Positions 57,441-64,000 of a stretch of DNA of 64,000 nt are shown one piece after another. Numbering within the stretch: the first letter of the stretch is position 1; each line of letters begins with the position of its first letter. The position numbers were made by a program, and so were the translations under genes. Under the pieces are notes generated by a model. The model was not told the DNA's origin, did not search any database, and saw nothing but the letters and a program-made list of their open reading frames with translations. This DNA is from Ursus arctos (Eukaryota; Chordata; Mammalia; Carnivora; Ursidae): assembly GCF_023065955.2 (NCBI RefSeq), contig NW_026622974.1, positions 36,797,718 through 36,861,717 on the forward strand, given 5' to 3'.

Positions 57441-58099
57441 GAACTCTTCCATGCTCTCTGGTTCTTTAGCCATTTATCCTTTAACTACACTATTTCCTCC
57501 CATACTCTGGAACAGTCCAAGTGGGAAATTAAATCCAGAGCCATTTTCACCTGAAATCATAGTTTGATGCTGGATTGCTCCCTTTTTTTTTTGTTTCTAA
57601 ATTACATTATAGACTTATCTTTCTAGCAATGTGGAAACCTCTCCAAGTATTGCACAAATAAAAATACTAGTTAAAATATATAATCATGATTTTAATGCGT
57701 GTCTAAGTTGGCCAGAGAGTAAGAGCATTCCCCAGATATCTGTCAGAAACAATGAGAAAGCACCAATCCTCAGGGGTAAGTAAATACGAGAACCAGCATT
57801 TGCTGGGAGATATATGCCAATTGTTAGTACTCTCAAAAGAGCGTAGTAGTCTCAAAAGACTTCAGGTCACAGACACCAGCTTAAAAGCCAGGATCTCTGG
57901 GGAGCAGTTTTATCAGTGGGGGAAGTGGGAGAAACCCCACCCCAGGGAGGGAGACGAAACCAGCATATGCCTCCCTCTGCCTCTCCACTGGGAATTCCTA
58001 ACCTCAAGCCACACTCACTGAGGACTGATGTAGGGGCTGATTTTATGCCACCTATGTGGTCAAAAAACAAAAATACCTTAAACCAAGACTACAGTTTAA
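57441..58099. other. unannotated non-coding stretch
   Basis: Nothing certain; the old L1 to the right may begin somewhere here. Confidence 0.35.
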
Positions 58100-58905
58100 A
58101 ACAGGCTCGGGTGATAGTGCCCTCATGTGCTCAACAGAGGCAAAGGAAAGTCCGTTCCGGAGAAATGCACTTTAACAATAGGCCACATAAAGGTGCAGCT
58201 CAAAAGGAGTTCACAGTCAAAGCATACTGTTAGAAGCATACAATTAGAAGCATACTGTAACATACAATAAGGCACGCAAACACTGTCCTCGAACCAAGAG
58301 ACATACATAGAGCATGGCACCCAGCAACCGGAAAAATACACATTTACTTGAAGCACACAGAAAAAACTTACAAAAATTAAACAAGGAGTGATCTCAACAA
58401 TCATGAACGATCATGAAAAATACTTTGTATCAAGCTTGTCAAAGGCATCTACAAATAATACTTGGAAAGAAATTTAAAGCCTTACTTGTTGGTATCACTA
58501 AAGAAAGAAGGTTGAAAATAACTAACGCAGGCAATCAATTTAAAATGCTAGAAAAAGAAAAAACATAATAAAGCCAAAGAAAATAGAAGAAAGGGAATAA
58601 ATTTAAGAGCAGAAATTAATGAAATACAAAACAATGACACATTAGAGAAAGTTGACAGAAGAAATAACAGAAAAGTTGGGTTTTTTTGTTAAGTCTAAAA
58701 TTGATACATCTTTTGCAAGATTTACCAAGAACAAAACAGAAAAGGTACAAATAAACAGTATTAAGAACCACAAAGATTCCAATGCCTTGTTCGCACCATA
58801 GATTAAAAAGCTAATGTAAAAGAAAGTCTTATGAACAACTTTTGGCCAATTTATAAAAATTAAACAAGCGTTAGGCCATAAAGTAAAAATTAAAAACACA
58901 TTTCA

Positions 58906-59090
58906 GGGGAGCCTGGGTGGCTCAGTCAGTTAAGTGTCTGCCTTTGGCTCAGATCATGATCCCAGGGTCCTGGGATTCGGGGCTCCCTGCTCAGTGGGGA
59001 GTCTGCTTCTCCCTCTGCCTCTCCCTCTGTCCCTCCTCCCAGCTGCCGCTTGTGCTTTCTCTAATAACTAAATAAAATCTTTAAAAGAAA
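58906..59090 (+). mobile_element. CAN-SINE (SINEC), older subfamily, nested in L1
   Basis: Sense: GGGGAGCCTGGGTGGCTCAG head, CATGATCCCAGGGTCCTGGG box, AAATAAAATCTTTAAAAG tail. No clear target-site duplication seen. Confidence 0.92.
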
Positions 59091-59234
59091 ATGATATAAA
59101 CAATGTATCCCATAATTGGTATGTAAATAGTGTTAGTTATAACATCTAATAGTATCAAGTACTTAGGAGTCAATCTAACAAACATATACAAGACTTTACT
59201 GAAAAACTATGCAACATTATTGAGAGACATTAAA

Positions 59235-59815
59235 GATTTCTCTCTTACCGTTTATTATTGTTACATAACAAATCACCAAAATTGGGGGTTTCAAACAACA
59301 ATCATTTTATTTTGCCCATTTTCCATGGGTCAAGAATTCATAAAAAGAAAAGAAAGGTCTCTGCTTCATGGTGTCTAGACCCTTAGCTAGGAAGACTTGA
59401 AGTCTGGGAGTGACTCTATAGTTGAAAACTGGAATCATCTGAGGATTTGCTCACTCAATGCCTGGCTCCTGAGCTGAGAGGATTTGAAGTTACAACTGAT
59501 GATGGGAGGGGCACCTGGGCGGCTCCGTCCATTAAGCATCTGCCTTCGGACCAGGTCATGATCCCAGAGTCCTGGGATCCAGCCCCGAGTTGGGCTCCCT
59601 GATCAGTGGGGAGCCTGCTTCTCCCTCTGCCTGATGCTCCCCCTGCTTGTCCTCTCGCTCTTTCTCTGTCAAATAAATAAATAAAATCTTAAGGAAAAAA
59701 AAAAGAACTGCTGATGGGAGAACCTACATGTATGTGGCTTCCCCATGTACTTGACCCATGTACTTGACTTTCCTGCAGCATGGTAGCCTCAAGGGAGGGT
59801 ATCATATTCATCTTC
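59235..59815 (-). mobile_element. ERVL (MLT2-like) LTR fragment, antisense, nested in L1 and split by a SINE
   Basis: Plus strand starts TATTGTTACATAACAAATCA, then AACAACAATCATTTTATTTT and ...GGGTCAAGAATTCAT; after the SINE, CATGGTAGCCTCAAGGGAGG. This is the reversed MLT2 5' part of the usual consensus. L1 sequence resumes at about 59820. Confidence 0.75.
59509..59705 (+). mobile_element. CAN-SINE (SINEC), older subfamily, nested in LTR
   Basis: Sense, GGGCACCTGGGCGGCTCCGT head to AAATAAATAAATAAAATCTT tail with 10 A. Duplication AACTGATGATGGGAG (59494-59508) and AACTGCTGATGGGAG (59706-59720), one change. Confidence 0.95.
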
Positions 59816-59903
59816 TTCCACTGGAAGTCTCAACTTCATAAAACTATCCATTCTCTTCATATTGACTTATGGATCCAATGCAATCTCTATCAAAATTACA
59901 ATA

Positions 59904-59905
<2 letters not shown>

Positions 59906-59941
<36 letters not shown>
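59906..59941. repeat. (GT)n microsatellite inside the old L1
   Basis: Pure GT, about 18 units, flanked on both sides by L1 sequence. Confidence 0.97.
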
Positions 59942-59943
<2 letters not shown>

Positions 59944-61515
59944 CTCAACAAGCTGATTCTAAAACTTACACAGATGTGCAAAAAGTCAAGTCACTCTTAG
60001 GAAAGAAAAGGAAGGGGGAAGAATTGCTTTAGTAGATATAAAGACTCATAAAGTTACGGTAAAGATGACAGCATACAATTATCCCAGGGAAAAACAAGCA
60101 AGCAATGGAACACAAATGAGAGCCCGGGAAGAAAACCATGAATATATGGACACTTGGTTTCTGAGGGAAAACTGAAGCACTGCTGGTCAATTGGGGAAAG
60201 ATCTTACTTTTTAATAAATTATGCTGGAAAAACAGCTACTCATATAGAAAATTTGAAATTAGGATCCTGTAACTCACACCATACCAACAGCTACTTTCAA
60301 AAGAATTAAAGACCTATCTATGAAATGCAAACCATAAAGGTTCAAGAAGATAATATATAATAATTTATAAGATAATTTTAGATAAAAAAAGATTTTAGAA
60401 AGATGTTTTCATAACTTCATGGGATGATAGAACTTCTTGAAATACAAAAAGCACCAACTTTATAAAGAGAAAATTGATAAATTTGATAATGTTATAATCA
60501 AGAAAGTAGTTCATCATAAGATATTCTAAGTGAAGTTAAAAAGTCACAGAGTAGAAAAGGTATTTTCGACTTCTATTAACAACTAAGAACCTGTACCCAG
60601 AATACATAAAGAATTTCTACAAATCATTAACGAAGGGACAGTTCAACCAAAAGAAAAATGAGTGAAGGACTTGAAAAGGGACTTCCAAAAAGAAAATCGA
60701 GATGTCCAACAAACATCTGAAATGACTTTCACCTCATCACGTAATTAAGAAATGCAAATTAAAAACACAATGAGATATTATTTTACACTCACTGGATTAG
60801 CAAAAATTAAGAACTCTGACCATACTAAGTATTGACAAAAATATGTAGCAATGAAGACTCTAACAAACGGCTGGTAGAGGGTAAATTGTTACAAACACTT
60901 TGAAAAAAATTGGGATTATTTAGAAAAGCTCAACATGCATCTATACCATATAAGCCAGGAATTCTCCTCATAGGTTTTACCATGAGACACATAAGAATAT
61001 ATTCAGAGCATCAATGGCTGTCAGAGCCCCAAAACAAAAAAGGAACCCACAAACGTCTATCAATTGTAGAGTAAATAATAGTATATTCATAAAATAAAAT
61101 ATTGTGCAGCAATAAAAATGAACAAACTGTGGCTATATGCTTTAATATGAATGATACCAATGTAATTCTGAGTGAAAAAAAAGACTCACAGAAGAATGTT
61201 TACAGTATATAGTAGAATCCCATTTATTTAAAATGCAAAAACAATATGTTTTTTAGGTATATCCATATGTGTTGAAACTACAAAGAAAAGCAAGGAAATG
61301 ATTCACTTAAAATTCAGGCTGAATTACCATTGATGAAAGGGAAGAAGATGGGATCAGAGAGGCACCCAGAAGGCTTTAAATGGACTGACAATATTGTATT
61401 TCTTGAGCTAAGTGGTGGATAAATGAGTATTTATGTTATTACTCTTCAGATTGTATATGCATCTCATGCAAACTCTTTTATGTATGACATTTCACAATAA
61501 AAAGTTTAATTATAT

Positions 61516-61723
61516 TATATACTACTACTATATATACTATTCTAACTACGAACCTATTATCTGGTCTACGGCCACACAGAACAGACCTTGAACAGTTTAG
61601 TAACCACTCCTGCAGTTCCATAATTAGAAAGATATTTAAAGTATAGCCTAAGAGATACACTTCAGTCAATGACTTCTACAAAGTGGGAGAGAAATTTCCA
61701 GATTATAGAAATTTCAGCAAAAA

Positions 61724-61726
<3 letters not shown>
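61516..61726. other. unannotated short gap
   Basis: AT-rich TATATAC patches; nothing recognisable. Confidence 0.35.

Positions 61727-61762
<36 letters not shown>
61727..61762. repeat. (GT)n microsatellite
   Basis: Pure GT, 18 units. Confidence 0.97.
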
Positions 61763-61764
<2 letters not shown>

Positions 61765-63001
61765 ATTTTTTAAGAGCTGAAGCTGTCTACAAAACTTGTA
61801 TCATTCCTGAGCATGTGCAGAGCACAGGGACAAAGCCCAGAGACAGTCAGGATGTGGGGAGGGATGAGAGCAATGTGGTGAAGGAGAGGGGTCCTCTTTT
61901 CTATCCCAGCCCTAGAGCGATCCGCCCTATGTGAGCAAATTAGAAACAGCAGTTGCAGCCATTGTAGAAATACAGCTGGTGATGACACTTGAGAAGTATG
62001 CACTCTAAGGAACTGCCGCAGTGACAGTGAGAATTGCCACAATTCGGATATTCATCTCATTACGAGGAAGGACTGTTCAAATGGGATACAGAGCATCCTG
62101 GACCCTGAAGACCAGAAATGATGCAGAACAAGATGATGAAAGGAGAGGGTGGTTCGAACAAAACCCAGGCATGTACCATTCCCTTAATCACACCTGACAA
62201 AGGGTTGCGCTGATGGCCCAGGGACGGGGAATTGGAAACAATACCAGATACACCGCTGTACATCAGTAGTGGTTTGTTAAGTAAATGTTCTCGTAAGTGA
62301 GTCTTTGACTGTTTTTGCAAGCTGCAAAGCTTGCCCAGCAGTAAGTGTCCAACCCTTTTCAAACCCCTTTGTTATATTCATAAATTTCCAAGTAAAGAAA
62401 CCCCTCCAGTGACTTCTACAGAGGTACTTAAACAGGGTGGATCCAGCTGAGGGCTGTAATTAGAATTCTGGATACACTGCAACCTTCCTTATAGAACAGT
62501 GCTTGCTTGACCCAAACCCCCTCCTACCTGGGCAGAGTTGCACATAACGGAGTTGCACTTAAGAATTATTTTTAATAGTCTCTTTCCCTAGGTGACTAAT
62601 TACCTTTCTTTGGCCTGCTCCTCTACTAATGACCACTAAAATCTGACAGATTCAAAATTTTGAAAGTCATCCAACTATTTAACTCAGCCTTAGATTTTTT
62701 CAGAGAAACAGAAACTTCCAGATGTAGATCATTTATTTAAGTTACATATCATTCCTCTAAATTGACATGCAGCCAACTCACAATTATCCCCAATAACAGA
62801 GACCAGGTATAGCAGGCATAACTTAATTCCACTGATAACCAAGCAAGTTTATTTGCTTTCTCCTTTATCAAACTTCTGCCAGTTACTAGCCAGTTTCTGA
62901 AAGGGCTGGTTCAAATTTCATCTTCTTTTACTCATTTTACTGTCCTTCCACTGAGGGGTACTGAGCTGCCAGAGTCAGGCAATAGAAGAAGGAGGTCTAG
63001 G
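61763..63001. other. unannotated non-coding stretch
   Basis: No gene or nameable repeat. 62530-62700 has a few homeodomain-like cores (GACTAATTACC) but nothing firm. Confidence 0.4.
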
Positions 63002-63115
63002 GGTGCCTGGGTGGTTAAATCAGTTAAGCGTCTGACTGGATCTTGGCTCAGGTCTTGATCTCAGTGTTGTGAGTTCAAGCCCTGTGTGGGGCTCCACACT
63101 GGGCATGGAGAAGAA
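63002..63115 (+). mobile_element. truncated CAN-SINE-like element, sense
   Basis: GGTGCCTGGGTGGTTAAATC head and GTTGTGAGTTCAAGCCCTGT box, ending about GGGCATGGAGAAG. Only the tRNA-like half remains; no CT-rich part or A tail. Confidence 0.85.
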
Positions 63116-63288
63116 GGAAGTCCAAAGAGAAAAAGAAAATCATATAATCCCTTAACTGAATAAACACCTCTGAACTGAAGTTGAACATGTTTTCTCCTTG
63201 CTGGGTAAGGTTAATTTAGAAACCGCATGTTTTTACTCTGGATATTATGCCTGGGGTGACCAGATGTCCCACCACTGCCACTCCCGTC
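63116..63288. other. unannotated short gap
   Basis: Nothing recognisable. Confidence 0.35.
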
Positions 63289-63305
63289 AATACTATGTTT
63301 ATCAA

Positions 63306-63497
63306 GGGCCTCCTGGGTGGCTAAGTTGGTGAAGCATCCGACTCTTGATTTTAGCTCAGGTCATGATCTCAGGGTCATGAAATAGAGCCTTGTGTCAGGC
63401 TCCACACTCACTGGGGAGTCTGCTTGAAATTCTTTCTCCCTCCCGCTCCACGTGCTCTTTTTCTCTCTCTCAAATAAATAAATAAATCTTTAAGAAA
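63306..63497 (+). mobile_element. CAN-SINE (SINEC), older subfamily, sense
   Basis: GGGCCTCCTGGGTGGCTAAG head, TCAGGTCATGATCTCAGGG box, CAAATAAATAAATAAATCTT tail. Duplication AATACTATGTTTATCAA (63289-63305) and AATACAATGTCTATCAA (63498-63514) with two changes. Confidence 0.95.
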
Positions 63498-63514
63498 AAT
63501 ACAATGTCTATCAA

Positions 63515-64000
63515 CATGTCCTTTGTTTTATCCTTGTTCCCTTCTTTTTTTTTTTTTTCCTTCTCTTTTTTTCTGTTCATCACCAGCTAGCCCTCTTTTT
63601 TCCAGGGCCTCCTTTTCCTGAATTCTTTATTATAGCAGAAAGCCTGTAAATTCCACAGGAGTAAGTATGGACCCCAAAGATTAGTTGAGGGCCCCCAGGG
63701 ATGGGGAGCATCTCCTAGCTGCATCCTTTTCCACCTCCCCTGAGAAGTCCCATTATTCTTCCCCCCTCCCTCTGGTGCCAGGGAAGAGAACCAACTTCTG
63801 CTCTACACCAGCCTCATGCAGACATTGGTGGCTCTCCTACATCCATCTCCTACTCAATCTTGCCTTCAGCTAAATGCAGTATTGGTTTATTATGTCTATT
63901 TTACAACAGTTTCAAAGGGATTAAGTTTTATTCTGCTATTAAGTAACAGGGGCAAGATAGAGATCCAAGCTTTTACTGTTTTTACCACAAAAATGTTAAC
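63515..64000. other. unannotated end of window
   Basis: T-rich patch at 63542-63570. No gene; the frame at 63685-63873 has no recognisable domain. Confidence 0.35.

Larger units (their letters stand above)
58100..61515 (+). mobile_element. old L1 (L1M-type): ORF2 remnant and 3' UTR, four times interrupted
   Basis: Pieces in order recall the ORF2 and 3' UTR of old L1: AAGAGCAGAAATTAATGAAA (ORF2 middle), TATCAAGTACTTAGGAGTCA, GGATCCAATGCAATCTCTAT, AAACACAATGAGATATTATT, GTGCAGCAATAAAAATGAAC and a 3' end near ACATTTCACAATAAAAAG. ORF2 is full of stops, so no protein can be made. It was opened by a SINE (58906), an LTR with its own SINE (59235) and a GT microsatellite (59906). Left boundary is uncertain. 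Confidence 0.85.

Noticed and set aside
1..64000. CRISPR arrays, operons, phage or plasmid features
   Set aside because: Repeats are interspersed mammalian families, not spaced direct repeats, and there are no dense coding frames or ribosome binding sites.

Overview
This is vertebrate nuclear DNA from a caniform carnivore, most likely a bear. At least 14 tRNA-derived CAN-SINE (SINEC) copies are present, in both orientations. Five of them share one young consensus that I associate with bears such as giant panda; a close relative (pinniped, mustelid) cannot be excluded by eye. Microsatellites, L2/MIR fossils, MaLR/ERVL LTRs, a MER2 DNA transposon and old and young L1 fragments complete a typical mammalian intergenic or intronic landscape. 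I find no protein-coding gene, no RNA gene and no prokaryotic or viral operon. All open frames are short. The longest (about 250 codons, minus strand, 8219-8965) lies in a GC-rich CpG island where stop codons are rare by composition.

Layout. 1-7.3 kb is mostly unrecognised sequence with two antisense SINEs, LTR-like relics and a perfect 112-bp tandem duplication. 8.15-9.52 kb is a CpG island with a consensus-like splice donor on each strand, facing outward; this is the best candidate for a real promoter and first exons. 10.6-14 kb holds ERVL/MaLR LTRs, one split by a SINE. 14-20 kb is repeat-poor and includes two stretches that look like conserved non-coding DNA. 21-25 kb is old LINE sequence with a perfect 168-bp tandem duplication. 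29-30.6 kb holds a 5'-truncated L1 inserted in a MIR, then a MER2 split by a SINE. 30.6-35.4 kb is an LTR followed by two old LINE copies, the second broken by two LTRs and a SINE. 37.7-42.5 kb has L2, two neighbouring LTRs of similar type, an antisense LINE split by a hAT-like element, and MIR. 44-45.2 kb looks like an old L1 3' end. 45-55 kb is repeat-poor apart from MIR/LINE scraps, one MLT1 LTR and one SINE, with a GC-mixed homeodomain-motif-rich stretch near 54.4 kb. 55.3 kb is a ~200-bp compound CA/CATA microsatellite. 58.1-61.5 kb is an old L1 broken by a SINE, by an LTR that itself carries a SINE, and by a GT microsatellite. The end of the window has two more SINEs.

Nothing here works together as a pathway. 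The supportable content is a record of insertion order plus one candidate promoter and a few candidate regulatory elements. Repeat family names come from remembered consensus patterns, and boundaries of old repeats are approximate to tens of bases unless a target-site duplication is given.
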